Positions 47,327-56,675 are shown, numbered from the stretch's first letter. The stretch is 64,000 bases of DNA from Oceanobacter sp. (GCA_002733645.1 NVWL01000001.1:124001-188000), one strand, 5' to 3'. Numbers and translations: made by a program. The notes: a model not told the origin generated them from the sequence alone.

Positions 47327-47590
47327 ATGTCTCTCGATGTGGGCGAGCATGACGATGGGTCTTTTCGTCAGCAGTTAAAATTTATGGTAGTGAATCTAAT
47401 TAAGAACTTCAGCCGACCGGGTGGTTTGTCCGTGAATGCTAAGGATCTTGATTATTCTTCGGTGATACACGCTGATTCTCAAGATGAAGTGAGCTATATC
47501 TGTGGGCAAATTTCAGTGGAGTATGATCGAATACAAGAGTTACAAAATACGTTTGGTTACCTGCCCGAAAAATCCTTTTCAGACAGATAA
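47327..47590 (+). CDS. Hypothetical protein
   Basis: An 87-residue soluble protein I do not recognise. It looks compact, with amphipathic helices (FRQQLKFMVVNLIKNF; an ending helix EYDRIQELQNTFGYL) and an intermediate polar segment. There is no signal peptide. It is convergent with ribH, 9 bases apart. The ribosome binding site is weak and the gene could be minor. Confidence 0.5.
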   Translation: MSLDVGEHDDGSFRQQLKFMVVNLIKNFSRPGGLSVNAKDLDYSSVIHADSQDEVSYICGQISVEYDRIQELQNTFGYLPEKSFSDR

Positions 47591-47599
47591 TCTCAATGA

Positions 47600-48148
47600 T
47601 TAGGCAATGGCGGCTTTCGCACGCATAGCCCCATCTGCTGCATTCGCCAGCTCTTCACCTTTCACCACAAAATGATTTGTATAATAAGTGTTGTGCTCAT
47701 CATGCTCATGGAAGTGGTGCGGTGTCAGTACGGCGGTCAATACCGGTACTTCAGTCTCTAGTTGCACTTGCATCAAACCATTACATACGGCTGCTGCGAC
47801 AAAGTCGTGGCGGTAAATGCCACCATCTACCACTAACGCGCTGCAAGCAATCGCGGCATAACGACCGGTCTTTGCGAGTAGTTTCGCTTGAAGTGGGATT
47901 TCATACGCGCCGGGCACGGCGATCACATCGATGTTATCGGTGTTGTAACCGCGCTCTGCCAGGCTGGCTTTAAAACCATCTAGAGATTTAAGAACGATAT
48001 CGGTATGCCAGGATGCGTGGATAAACGCGATACGCTGGGCTTTAGGGTCAAAAGTATTCGTCATGCTCTGATTCACTTTGTAATGCCAGTAAGAATCAGG
48101 GTGAACGGCAGCCAAGCCACAATTGATAAAAACTGTAGATGTAGGCAT
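47600..48148 (-). CDS. ribH: 6,7-dimethyl-8-ribityllumazine synthase, RibH2 type
   Basis: Condenses 5-amino-6-ribitylaminouracil with dihydroxybutanone phosphate in riboflavin synthesis. IAFIHASWHTDIV, VPGAYEIPLQAKLLAKTGRYAAI, VVDGGIYRHDFVAAAVCNGLMQVQLETEVPVLTAVLTPHHFHEH match the RibH2 subtype (decameric; known from Brucella), not the common RibE/NusB-linked form. ATG 48148 has GAGAGAG before it, giving 182 residues and an N-terminal extension of about 28 residues; ATG 48064 would give the usual 154-residue length. An FMN riboswitch precedes it. Confidence 0.9.
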   Translation of the reverse strand: MPTSTVFINCGLAAVHPDSYWHYKVNQSMTNTFDPKAQRIAFIHASWHTDIVLKSLDGFKASLAERGYNTDNIDVIAVPGAYEIPLQAKLLAKTGRYAAIACSALVVDGGIYRHDFVAAAVCNGLMQVQLETEVPVLTAVLTPHHFHEHDEHNTYYTNHFVVKGEELANAADGAMRAKAAIA

Positions 48149-48159
48149 TGCACGCTCTC

Positions 48160-48292
48160 TCATATCCGGACTATCACCGTCGGCTCCGGAATTACACCGG
48201 ATCTGCTGACCCCACCGAAGTGGGCGCTCGCGGGCTTAGACTCTCGTCATTACCGCCGGTGGGGAATTGCACCCCGCCCCGAGAACGAAATT
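48160..48292 (-). promoter_or_regulatory. FMN riboswitch (RFN element) upstream of ribH
   Basis: Reading the minus strand: GTTCTCGGGGCGGGGTGCAA, CCCCACCGGCGGT, GCCCGCGAGCGCC, CAGATCCGGTGTAATTCCGG, AGCCGACGGT, then GTCCGGATATGAGAGAGC. These are the conserved parts of the FMN aptamer in order. The last strand (GAGAGC) pairs with GTTCTC in P1 and contains the ribosome binding site for ATG 48148, so FMN would block translation directly (inference). Confidence 0.96.
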
Positions 48293-48415
48293 CAGCAGTG
48301 ATAAACCGCTGAAGCCGGGCAATATAGTGTGCCGGAGTGCATTCGTCAAAGGTAAGGAGTGTCTCAGTCAGGTGAAAAATCCGTTACAATCAGCGCATCT
48401 GATCCGGGGGACCCC

Positions 48416-51400
48416 ATGGCCAATTCCTTTGTACACCTAAGAGTACACTCTGAGTTTTCTCTGTATGACAGCACCGTGCGCGTTAAAAAGCTAATTGGTG
48501 CGGTGGCAGATAATGGTATGGCCGCAGTGGCTCTGACCGATCAATCGAATATGTACGCCTTGGTGAAGTTCTATAAAACGGCCATGGGCGCAGGCGTTCA
48601 GCCCATTCTTGGCGCTGATTTATGGCTGGATAATCCTGATGATCTTACTCAGCCTTTTCGTATTACGGCCTTGTGCCAAAATTCTGCAGGCTACCTGAAT
48701 CTACGAGAGCTAATCTCAAAGGGTTATAGTGATCATCAGCATTATGATAAAGCCATCGTTAAAAAAGAGTGGCTGTTTGAGCAAGCCGATGGTCTCATTA
48801 TTTTGTCTGGCGCGCGCGATGGTGATATTGGTCAGCGGTTGATCAAAGGGAAAGTGGAGGCGGCAGAAGCTTTGCTTACCGAATATATGGAACACTTTCC
48901 AGACCGTTTCTTTTATGAGGTGCAACGCACCGGTCGTAGCGGCGATGAAACCATTGTTAAAGCAGGTTTGATCATGGCGGCGAAGCAAAATGTTCCTTTA
49001 GTGGCCACCAATGATGTACGTTTTTTAACAGCGGATGATTACGAAGCGCATGAAACTCGTGTGGCAATTGGTCAAGGCTTTGCGTTAGATGATCCTCGAC
49101 GCCCGCGTGAATACAGCGAAGAGCAATATTTCCGCTCTCCTGACGAAATGATCGAACTGTTCAGCGATATACCTTCCGCCATTGAGAACACAGTCGAGAT
49201 TGCAAAACGTTGTGCGGTAGAGGTCGAGCTGGGCAAATACTACTTGCCGGATTACCCATTGCCAGAAGGCATGGATGAAGATGAGTTCTTCCGTAGAGTA
49301 TCTGAAGTTGGTTTAGAGGATCGACTCAGTGTCATCCTCGATAAAAATGACCCGGACTACGCTGAAAAACGCAAAGTCTACGATGACCGACTGACGTTCG
49401 AGCTGGATATCATTATCCAGATGGGTTTCCCCGGTTACTTTCTGATCGTAATGGACTTTATTCAGTGGGCGAAAGATCATCAAATTCCAGTGGGGCCGGG
49501 GCGTGGTTCCGGTGCTGGCTCTCTGGTGGCTTATGCGCAAAAAATTACCGACCTTGATCCCCTAGAATACGATTTGCTGTTCGAACGATTTTTGAACCCT
49601 GAACGTGTTTCCATGCCCGATTTCGATATCGATTTCTGTATGGAAGATCGTGAAAAAGTGATTGCCTATGTGGCAGACAACTATGGTCGCCAAGCGGTCT
49701 CCCAGATCGTAACCTTTGGCACGATGGCGGCGAAAGCGGTCGTACGAGATGTTGCTCGTGCGCAAGGAAAGGCGTTCGGTTTGGCCGATAAGCTTTCTAA
49801 GCTGATTCCAGGTGATCCGGGGATGACGCTAGAAAAAGCACTTGAGACCGAAACCCTGCTGAAAGAATTTCTCGATGAAGACGAAGAAGCCCAAGAAATT
49901 TGGGATATGGCGCGCAAACTTGAAGGTGTGGCGCGCCAAACCGGTAAACACGCTGGTGGTGTTGTTATCGCCCCCACCAAACTGACGGATTTCTCCCCAA
50001 CGGCGTGTGAGCCGGATGGTACGGGGCTTGTTACTCAATTTGATAAAAACGACGTTGAAGAAGCGGGTTTGGTTAAATTCGACTTCTTGGGTCTGCGAAC
50101 CCTCACCATTATTGATTGGGCGCTGGAAACCATTAATCGTCAGCAGGCAAAGAATGGTTTAGACCCGGTTGAGATTGAGCATATTCCGCTCGATGACGCG
50201 CCGTCGTTTAAATTACTAAAAGACGCTCAAACGACCGCCGTATTCCAGTTGGAATCACGGGGGATGAAAGACCTTATTCGCCGCTTGCAGCCGGATAATA
50301 TTGAAGACTTGATCGCATTGGTGGCCTTGTTTCGCCCGGGGCCACTTGAGTCCGGTATGGTTGATGACTTTATTAACCGAAAACACGGCCGCGCAAAAGT
50401 TGCGTATCCGCACCCTGATTTTGAACACGAAAGCCTGAAGGAGGTACTTGAACCGACTTACGGGGTTATCGTCTATCAGGAACAGGTGATGCAGATCGCA
50501 CAGGTACTGGCGGGCTACTCACTGGGTGGCGCTGACATGTTGCGTCGTGCGATGGGTAAGAAAAAACCGGAAGAGATGGCCAAGCAGCGCGATACCTTCC
50601 GTGATGGTGCCGTATCAATTGGGGTTGATCCTGATTTGGCGATGAAGATCTTCGACTTGGTAGAAAAATTCGCCGGTTACGGGTTTAACAAATCGCACTC
50701 TGCAGCCTATGCGATTGTGTCGTATCAAACCTTATGGTTAAAACAGCACTTTCCCGCGCCGTTCATGGCGGCGGTACTGACCTCTGATATGCAGACCACC
50801 GATAAGGTCGTGATCTTTATCGAAGAGTGCCGTGAAATGGGTCTCGACCTTATTTTACCGGATGTGAATCAAAGCCAGTTTGGTTTTACCGTGAATGACG
50901 AAGGCTCTGTGGTCTATGGCCTTGGTGCAGTGAAAGGTGTCGGTGAAGGCCCGATTGCTGCCATTGTCGCGGCCCGCGAAAGCGGCGGTGACTTCCGCGA
51001 CATGTTTGATTTTTGTCAGCGTGTTGATGGCAAAAAATTAAGCAAACGAGTCCTTGAAGCCTTAGTACGTTGCGGCGCGTTTGATCGTCTTGAGTATACG
51101 GCCCCACGATCTGTGTTGATGGCTAGCATTACTGACGCCATCAAGAGTGCCGGGCAAAGTGCTGCGAATGAAGCCGCCGGTATGATCGACTTATTTGGCG
51201 AAGTACAAGCCGAAGAGGCGGATACAGCCGACGTGTATGAACGTCATCGTTATCTTCGTAATTGGACGTTAAAAGAGCGCTTAGAAGGCGAGCGAGATAC
51301 GCTGGGCTTGTACGTTACTGGTCATCCATTTGATGAGTACGAAAAAGAAGTCCGTAAGCTGGTACCAACGCGCTTATCGCATGTACAAGAGTCGAAAAAA

Positions 51401-51904
51401 CCACAGAAGCTCTCAGGCTTAGTGGTCGACATGCGTGTGATGAAAAATAAGCGTGGTGAGAACATGTGCTTTGTGACGCTGGATGATCGCTCGGCGCGTT
51501 TTGAAGTGGCGCTTTTTTCTGATGTGTACGAAGAAGTGCGTGAAGTCGTTGCCAAAGACAAGGTGCTGGTGGTTGAAGCGCAGATCAGTCACGACGATTA
51601 CTCCGGTGGCTTAAAAGCCATTGGCCGCAGTGCCATGGAAATCAGCCAAGCACGGTTAACATTTGCCAAAGCCGTGCGAGTGAAAATTAGCGGTGTTGGA
51701 GCCGAAGAAAGCTTCACCAATCGTCTTATTGAGTTATTGCAGCCGTTACCCCATGGATGTCCGGTGGTATTGGATTACCGCAATGAAGTCGCTTGCTGCG
51801 ATATTCAGTTAGAAGATCGCTGGCGCATCAATCCTACTGATGAGCAACTACAAGAGCTAAAATTTGAGTTTGGTGAGGACGCCGTTGAACTCGTCTTCGG
51901 ATAA
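48416..51904 (+). CDS. dnaE: DNA polymerase III alpha subunit
   Basis: The replicative polymerase. The 1162-residue protein has the N-terminal PHP domain (FVHLRVHSEFSLYDSTV), the palm with catalytic aspartates D402 and D404 in PDFDIDFCMEDREK, GPGRGSGAGSLVAYA, the fingers/thumb region and a C-terminal OB-fold (LSGLVVDMRVMKNKRGENMCFVTLDD). ATG 48416 matches the family start (MANSFVHLRVHSEF); a GTG at 48359 is not supported. tilS overlaps its 3' end; accA, usual between them in related bacteria, is absent. Confidence 0.98.
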   Translation: MANSFVHLRVHSEFSLYDSTVRVKKLIGAVADNGMAAVALTDQSNMYALVKFYKTAMGAGVQPILGADLWLDNPDDLTQPFRITALCQNSAGYLNLRELISKGYSDHQHYDKAIVKKEWLFEQADGLIILSGARDGDIGQRLIKGKVEAAEALLTEYMEHFPDRFFYEVQRTGRSGDETIVKAGLIMAAKQNVPLVATNDVRFLTADDYEAHETRVAIGQGFALDDPRRPREYSEEQYFRSPDEMIELFSDIPSAIENTVEIAKRCAVEVELGKYYLPDYPLPEGMDEDEFFRRVSEVGLEDRLSVILDKNDPDYAEKRKVYDDRLTFELDIIIQMGFPGYFLIVMDFIQWAKDHQIPVGPGRGSGAGSLVAYAQKITDLDPLEYDLLFERFLNPERVSMPDFDIDFCMEDREKVIAYVADNYGRQAVSQIVTFGTMAAKAVVRDVARAQGKAFGLADKLSKLIPGDPGMTLEKALETETLLKEFLDEDEEAQEIWDMARKLEGVARQTGKHAGGVVIAPTKLTDFSPTACEPDGTGLVTQFDKNDVEEAGLVKFDFLGLRTLTIIDWALETINRQQAKNGLDPVEIEHIPLDDAPSFKLLKDAQTTAVFQLESRGMKDLIRRLQPDNIEDLIALVALFRPGPLESGMVDDFINRKHGRAKVAYPHPDFEHESLKEVLEPTYGVIVYQEQVMQIAQVLAGYSLGGADMLRRAMGKKKPEEMAKQRDTFRDGAVSIGVDPDLAMKIFDLVEKFAGYGFNKSHSAAYAIVSYQTLWLKQHFPAPFMAAVLTSDMQTTDKVVIFIEECREMGLDLILPDVNQSQFGFTVNDEGSVVYGLGAVKGVGEGPIAAIVAARESGGDFRDMFDFCQRVDGKKLSKRVLEALVRCGAFDRLEYTAPRSVLMASITDAIKSAGQSAANEAAGMIDLFGEVQAEEADTADVYERHRYLRNWTLKERLEGERDTLGLYVTGHPFDEYEKEVRKLVPTRLSHVQESKKPQKLSGLVVDMRVMKNKRGENMCFVTLDDRSARFEVALFSDVYEEVREVVAKDKVLVVEAQISHDDYSGGLKAIGRSAMEISQARLTFAKAVRVKISGVGAEESFTNRLIELLQPLPHGCPVVLDYRNEVACCDIQLEDRWRINPTDEQLQELKFEFGEDAVELVFG

Positions 51905-53342
51905 CTTATTCGAGAATGAACTGGCGCAGTTGTTAATAAAAAAACTGGAGCCGTTTCATCAACGCCCCCTCTACTTGGCGTTAAGCGGTGGCATGGATTC
52001 CATGCTGATGCTTTATACCTTAAGCCATGTCTTAAACCATGCCCCTGAATTGAAACATCGCTTAACCGCGATACATATCAATCATGGTTTATCCGAAAAC
52101 GCGGACACTTGGCAACAGCAGTGCCAGCAAGCGTGTGATGTCTTAGCGGTCCCTTTGATTGCTCGGCGAGTTGTTATTGATATCAATGGGCGGGGGCTAG
52201 AGGCGGCGGCGCGTCAATCTCGCTACGATGTATTTGACTCGGTACTACCTAACAAGGCTGTGCTTTTAATGGCACATCATGCCTCTGATCAGGCCGAGAC
52301 GTTTATGCTTCGACTGTTACGTGGCAGTGGCTTAGCTGGCTTGGGAGCCATGCCGGAGCGACGGATCTTAACGCATGATGCCAAGGATGAGAGGGTGCTG
52401 CTCCGGCCTTGGTTAACTCTGACACGTGATGTGTTGGCAATCCGGGCAAGGGCGGAAGGTATTACGTGGGTTGACGACGAATCCAATCAGGATCAGCGCT
52501 TTGACCGTAACTGGGTGCGCCACCGAATACTTCCCAGCATAAAAGAACGACACCCCTCTATAGAAACTCGTTTAACGACGACCACCGAGCGTTTGCAATC
52601 TGACTACCGCTTATTGCAGCAGTTACTGGAGCCTTTTATCGAGGCCGTCATATCGTCCTGTAAATGGCCGTTAACGGGAGCGTATGCGCTAAGTCTGACT
52701 GAACTTCAGCGTCACCCTTATGCTTTGCAAGAGCATCTCGTGCGCCATTGGTTGCTACTTAATGAATGCGACATGCCCGAGGGCGATAAAGTGTGGCATT
52801 GGCTTCAGCAGTGCTTCAATGCCGCTGACGATAAAATGCCCGAATGCGCCTATGGCGAAGTCACCTTGCGGCGTTATCGTCAGCATGTGTATGTGGTGTT
52901 TGCGATTGCCAAAGAACAACTTCCTGAACACATCCGTCTTCCATTGGTAGAGCCAGTCGCTTGGTTGGGGGGAGTGATTGTTTTAGAGGATGATAATGCT
53001 AAGAGCTCGGCTGTTAATAGTTCGTCGCTTGATCACCCGCAAGGGATGGAATTTAAGGCGGCAGTGCCAAGTGAATACTCGCTATTACCCGCTGGCCAGT
53101 GCAGGGGCATGAAAGTACGTATAAATGGACGCCCGTCACGGACACTGAAAAACATTTGGCAGGAGCAGGGTATTCCACCCTGGTTGCGGGAACACTGGCC
53201 GAGTTTAGTGATCGATAGTGATACGATTATTCCTATAGGTTTAGTAAACAGTTGTTCTTTAGATTTATTAAAGTGTGAACCAATCGAACTTTTGAGTCTG
53301 AAATGGCAACCTTGCGCCATTGGTAGATGTCTGACGCAATGA
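51873..53342 (+). CDS. tilS: tRNA(Ile)-lysidine synthetase
   Basis: ATP-dependent addition of lysine to C34 of the minor isoleucine tRNA (CAU anticodon), which changes its amino-acid and codon identity. About 489 residues: the ATP loop LALSGGMDSMLML near residue 32, AIHINHGLSENADTW, ARQSRYDVFD, AHHASDQAETFMLRLLRGSGLAGLGAMP, then N-type and C-terminal (MKVRINGRPSRTLKNIWQEQGIPPWLREHWPSLV) domains. No ATG exists near the start, so I give GTG 51873, overlapping dnaE by 32 bases; a TTG at 51864 or 51885 is possible. Confidence 0.93.
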   Translation: MRTPLNSSSDNLFENELAQLLIKKLEPFHQRPLYLALSGGMDSMLMLYTLSHVLNHAPELKHRLTAIHINHGLSENADTWQQQCQQACDVLAVPLIARRVVIDINGRGLEAAARQSRYDVFDSVLPNKAVLLMAHHASDQAETFMLRLLRGSGLAGLGAMPERRILTHDAKDERVLLRPWLTLTRDVLAIRARAEGITWVDDESNQDQRFDRNWVRHRILPSIKERHPSIETRLTTTTERLQSDYRLLQQLLEPFIEAVISSCKWPLTGAYALSLTELQRHPYALQEHLVRHWLLLNECDMPEGDKVWHWLQQCFNAADDKMPECAYGEVTLRRYRQHVYVVFAIAKEQLPEHIRLPLVEPVAWLGGVIVLEDDNAKSSAVNSSSLDHPQGMEFKAAVPSEYSLLPAGQCRGMKVRINGRPSRTLKNIWQEQGIPPWLREHWPSLVIDSDTIIPIGLVNSCSLDLLKCEPIELLSLKWQPCAIGRCLTQ

Positions 53343-53380
53343 TACAATCAATCACGAGAAAACGTTTTCCAAATGAAGTT

Positions 53381-53926
53381 ATGTTGAACCAGATAGAGCG
53401 CTATTTAAAGCGCACTTTAGTGATCTTATTCGCGTGTTTACTGACGGCGTGTGATTACTGTTGCGACGAAATATTACGTGGTAAAAAAATAGAAGAAGTG
53501 AGTATTACTTCTCAGAATATTGTTGTGAATACTGACGATAATGAAGCAGTACAAACACTTAAACCTGAGGGCGAAAGTAATACCGACTCAAGTGACGAAA
53601 CGAGTGTAGGCGCTAACGAACGTCAAAGCAGCAACGATGCTACCGACGATGTACCGTTAACGTATTCACCGCTTGATGAAGTTATAGATAACAATAAAAA
53701 TAGGCAAATACTGAATCTGACATTGCCTACTATGGCTTGGGAAACAGACAGCAATGGCATGAGCAATCATGGTGTGCTTCCAAATGTGTTTAGACCGCTG
53801 CCTCATGAGCAGACCGTAAATTTATCGGGTCGCATACATTGGGATGAATCCGAAGAAGCTCGTCAGTTATCCGTTGAGGATAGCATTAAGGGTGCGGAAG
53901 TAGAGCTTAAGTTCTTTCTTCCATAG
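53381..53926 (+). CDS. Hypothetical lipoprotein
   Basis: A 181-residue protein with lipobox LTAC (Cys 24 from ATG 53381) after a hydrophobic stretch, followed by CDYCCDE, an acidic and Ser/Thr-rich middle and a C-terminal region containing VNLSGRIHWDESEEARQLSVEDSIKGAEVELKFFLP. The ending suggests a beta-rich domain. Longer in-frame starts at 53327 and 53339 would place a charged leader before the signal. Function unknown; CsgA-like or other families not recognised. Confidence 0.6.
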   Translation: MLNQIERYLKRTLVILFACLLTACDYCCDEILRGKKIEEVSITSQNIVVNTDDNEAVQTLKPEGESNTDSSDETSVGANERQSSNDATDDVPLTYSPLDEVIDNNKNRQILNLTLPTMAWETDSNGMSNHGVLPNVFRPLPHEQTVNLSGRIHWDESEEARQLSVEDSIKGAEVELKFFLP

Positions 53927-53939
53927 TCGATGACTAATC

Positions 53940-53958
53940 GATCACCCACTCGGTGATC
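53940..53958. terminator. Possible weak terminator hairpin
   Basis: A 7-bp stem GATCACC / GGTGATC with a 5-base loop, between the lipoprotein and thioesterase-like genes. There is no T-run after it, so it may not terminate transcription. Confidence 0.35.
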
Positions 53959-53980
53959 TAACCGATGACGCAATAACACT

Positions 53981-54493
53981 ATGAACCTGTTTGTACGATT
54001 TTTCTGGTGCTGGGTACAGATAAAAAATAAAAAACACTCTGTCGATGTGCTGATAAAACAACATTTTAGAATATGGCCTCACGACATGGGCTGGCGGCTT
54101 CATTTGCCTAATTTTAGGTTCTTGAGTTTTATGGAATTAGGTCGTTTCCATTATTGGTACGGCGTTAAGTCTGAATTAAAAAGAGCGTCAGGAAGTCGAT
54201 TAATCGCCGCACAAGACATGGTATACATTCGACCTGTTAGCTTTTTAGCAAAACTCGATATGGCTACCTATGTCCTCGGCTGGGATGAGAAATACGTTTA
54301 TTTTAAACATGATTTTTATGTTGGGAAGTCACTGGTTGCGACAGGATTAGTTAAGGAAGCCTGTGTCGCGAACGGAGCGGTGATATCGCCCAACGATATA
54401 TTCTGTGGAGAGACTCCGCAGGAAACCGGTAGCTTGTTGGAGAGCTGGCGGGTTATGCAAGCGGAGGTTAAGGCTTTGTCTGACCCTCGTTGA
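53981..54493 (+). CDS. Thioesterase-like protein (hot-dog fold, THEM6/4HBT-like)
   Basis: A 170-residue protein resembling acyl-CoA thioesterase-like THEM6/DUF4442 proteins: FRIWPHDMGWRLHLPNFRFLSFMELGRFHYW corresponds to the usual v.p.D.d...HmnN..y...md.gR, with the catalytic-type Asp (H.D) and the MELGR motif. KFDxxxYVLGWDEKYVYFKHDFYV is the central strand region (sequence LDMATYVLGWDEKYVYFKHDF). Substrate is unknown. It precedes the glutathione transferase gene by nine bases, in one operon. Confidence 0.7.
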   Translation: MNLFVRFFWCWVQIKNKKHSVDVLIKQHFRIWPHDMGWRLHLPNFRFLSFMELGRFHYWYGVKSELKRASGSRLIAAQDMVYIRPVSFLAKLDMATYVLGWDEKYVYFKHDFYVGKSLVATGLVKEACVANGAVISPNDIFCGETPQETGSLLESWRVMQAEVKALSDPR

Positions 54494-54502
54494 GGAGAGA
54501 CT

Positions 54503-55237
54503 ATGACCATAAAGCTATATCAGTTTCCAATTTCTCATTACTGTGAAAAAGTACGCTGGGCTTTGGATTACAAAGGCTTGCCATTTCGAAAAATTAATTT
54601 GGTGCCTGGGCTACATGTTCGCAAAATCCGGTCTTTATCGGAGAAGTCACAGGTGCCTGTTATTGATGATAACGGGACGATTGTTCAGGGCAGCTCAGCC
54701 ATCATTGATTATCTCGATAAAACCTATCCTGAACGCCCGCTAACGCCTCATGATCCTGTGTTGGCTGAACAAGCGCTGGCGTGGGAGAAAAGGCTCGACG
54801 ATGTCGCAGGCGTCGCGGTGAGAACGTTTATATACCACCACTTGTTATCCAGCCCTTCGATGGTCGTTCCTTTATTAACCGCCAAGCAAAACGTGATCGT
54901 TAAAGCTCTGTTTTATGCTGCATATAAAAAGATAGCGAGTTCCATGCGCCGTTGGATGAGCATCAATGAAAGTACGTCGCAAAAAGCGATGACTGATATG
55001 GATGCGGTACTCAGTGATTTACGCAAAGTGTATGTCAACACTCGTTATCTTGTAGGGGATGAATTCTCGCGAGCAGATCTTGCTGCCTGTGCTCTTTTTG
55101 CTCCTATGTATCAACCGAGTGGCTACGGTCTTAAATGGCCAGAGATGTCGGAAATACCGGTAGAGATGACCGAATGGGTAGCATCACACGATGACGCACT
55201 GCACTCTTTGGCAATTCGTTATGAGCAGAATCGTTAA
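54503..55237 (+). CDS. Glutathione S-transferase family protein
   Basis: A 244-residue protein. The thioredoxin-like N-terminal domain has LYQFPISHYCEKVRWALDYKG and QVPVIDDNGTIVQGSSAIIDYLDKTYP (cis-Pro and Glu/Ser glutathione contacts); the C-terminal helical domain includes YLVGDEFSRADLAACALFAP, the family's buried Asp motif. The Ser/Tyr/Cys catalytic residue choice is not clear (SHYC). GAGGAGAGACT precedes ATG 54503. Confidence 0.85.
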   Translation: MTIKLYQFPISHYCEKVRWALDYKGLPFRKINLVPGLHVRKIRSLSEKSQVPVIDDNGTIVQGSSAIIDYLDKTYPERPLTPHDPVLAEQALAWEKRLDDVAGVAVRTFIYHHLLSSPSMVVPLLTAKQNVIVKALFYAAYKKIASSMRRWMSINESTSQKAMTDMDAVLSDLRKVYVNTRYLVGDEFSRADLAACALFAPMYQPSGYGLKWPEMSEIPVEMTEWVASHDDALHSLAIRYEQNR

Positions 55238-55553
55238 CGAAAATTTAAACATTAGTTTTGTCCGCTTAGGCCTGCTTGGTTTTACTAATATCCGCTTGGC
55301 GTAAAAAGTCTCATTTTTTAGTCGTAAATCATTGTAGAGCAAAAGGTTATTCGTACGGTTCACCCGAATGGGTGAGCTTATGACTGTCGTATAATGTGTA
55401 ATTCTTCTTAAAAAACCCTTCCATTCCATGACATAGACGACACACAGGTCATGATTGTAGGTTGTTTAGTGGCTGTGCTGTTGCGACATCATTTTCCGTT
55501 TTATAAAGTTTTGCCCAATTAGATCGATTGATTTTATTGGGTGAGAGTTCTAG
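55238..55553. promoter_or_regulatory. Upstream region of the L12-like/DUF2589-like operon
   Basis: These 316 bases contain a hairpin GTTCACCCgaatGGGTGAGC at 55358-55377 and an AT-rich stretch with TATAAA at 55502-55507, a possible -10 element, with TTGCGA at 55481 (spacing 15, short). I see no RNA gene. The operon start ATG at 55554 has GTGAGAG upstream. Confidence 0.35.
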
Positions 55554-56675
55554 ATGGACACCAATACTTACAGGATTGTATTGAACTCAATGGGGGAGGC
55601 GGGCGTTGCTTTAGTGCGCTCGCTACGCCCGGTGATTCGAAGTACTGACAGGGAACTCGTCGAGAAACTTTATCAAGCGCCTTCCGTGCTGCTTGATTCG
55701 CTAGACCTTTCTACTGCACAACAAGTAATGTCAGTACTTGATGAAACGGGAGCTGACTTCTCACTTGAATCGTCAAATGATGAATTCACCCCCGGTGCAG
55801 GTACCTACGAAATAGCAATCTCAGTAAAACGTTACAACCAGATTGCAGAAGTTATTCGTGTGATTTCTGAATTAATTGGTACTGATGTAAAGCAAGCATT
55901 AGAAATGCTGACACGTTCGCCTTCCGTTTTATTATCTAAGATCTCACTTGCGACGGTTGAGGTTTTTCAAAAACGCTTAGAGGGCTTAGGGGTAGATATA
56001 TTTTCATCGCAACCAGCTGAAGCTTACTATGATGTGTTTTATTCTGGCCCTGCGGAAAATAAGCCCGAGATAGTGCGTTCACTTCGAACACTTGGGGTTG
56101 TGCCAACAGGGCTTGAGATTAATACCGACGCAAATTCCCCTGTGATTTGTACCGGCGCTGATTTTGATTTTGCCTCGCGTCTATGGGGCTACTTCGGTAG
56201 TGGCGAAGATGGTTTAGCCGTACTCAATCAAAATTACCAAACGTTTGATTTACAGCTTATTGAAGCCAAAGAATCGGATGATTTGAAAGACTACCTCGCA
56301 CAGCACTTCAACATTCCAGAAAAAGTATTACCCAAAATATTATCGACCTTACCTGTTGTTGTTATGCGCAGTTTGTCACCCACGCAGCTAGCAGATCATA
56401 TGTTGGCGCTGTCAGGGCTGGAAGCGCAATGCGAAGGTCATCTTACGACGTACCAAAGCTACAACATTGAGCTTGATAGTCGTGAATCCGCTGACATTAA
56501 GCGTGCTGCATCTACATTAGCGTTATTAACGGATATTGCCGAATCACAATGGGAGACCGATATTCGTAACTCCCAAGGCAAACCGAGTACGTCATTAAAT
56601 TATCACCAAGGGCGCTGGGCTGCGCATGAATTAAAGCAGCAGGGTATCCGCAATAAATTACGGAGATTGGCGTAA
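55554..56675 (+). CDS. Protein of ribosomal L7/L12 C-terminal-domain-like repeats
   Basis: A 373-residue soluble protein with no signal peptide. Residues 5-72 (YRIVLNSMGEAGVALVRSLR..., APSVLLDSLDLSTAQQVM, LDETGADFSLE) follow the L7/L12 C-terminal pattern (dVvL...g..k..vIk.vR......eA..lve.aP..l...v..e.A..l...LEe.GA.v.l). It repeats at 84-152 (YEIAISVKRYNQIAEVIRVI, RSPSVLLSKISLATVEVF, LEGLGVDIFSS), and less clearly near 159-225 and 230-298. L12-like domains recruit GTPases in the ribosome; here the role is unknown. TAATG overlap couples it to the TPR gene. Confidence 0.7.
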   Translation: MDTNTYRIVLNSMGEAGVALVRSLRPVIRSTDRELVEKLYQAPSVLLDSLDLSTAQQVMSVLDETGADFSLESSNDEFTPGAGTYEIAISVKRYNQIAEVIRVISELIGTDVKQALEMLTRSPSVLLSKISLATVEVFQKRLEGLGVDIFSSQPAEAYYDVFYSGPAENKPEIVRSLRTLGVVPTGLEINTDANSPVICTGADFDFASRLWGYFGSGEDGLAVLNQNYQTFDLQLIEAKESDDLKDYLAQHFNIPEKVLPKILSTLPVVVMRSLSPTQLADHMLALSGLEAQCEGHLTTYQSYNIELDSRESADIKRAASTLALLTDIAESQWETDIRNSQGKPSTSLNYHQGRWAAHELKQQGIRNKLRRLA

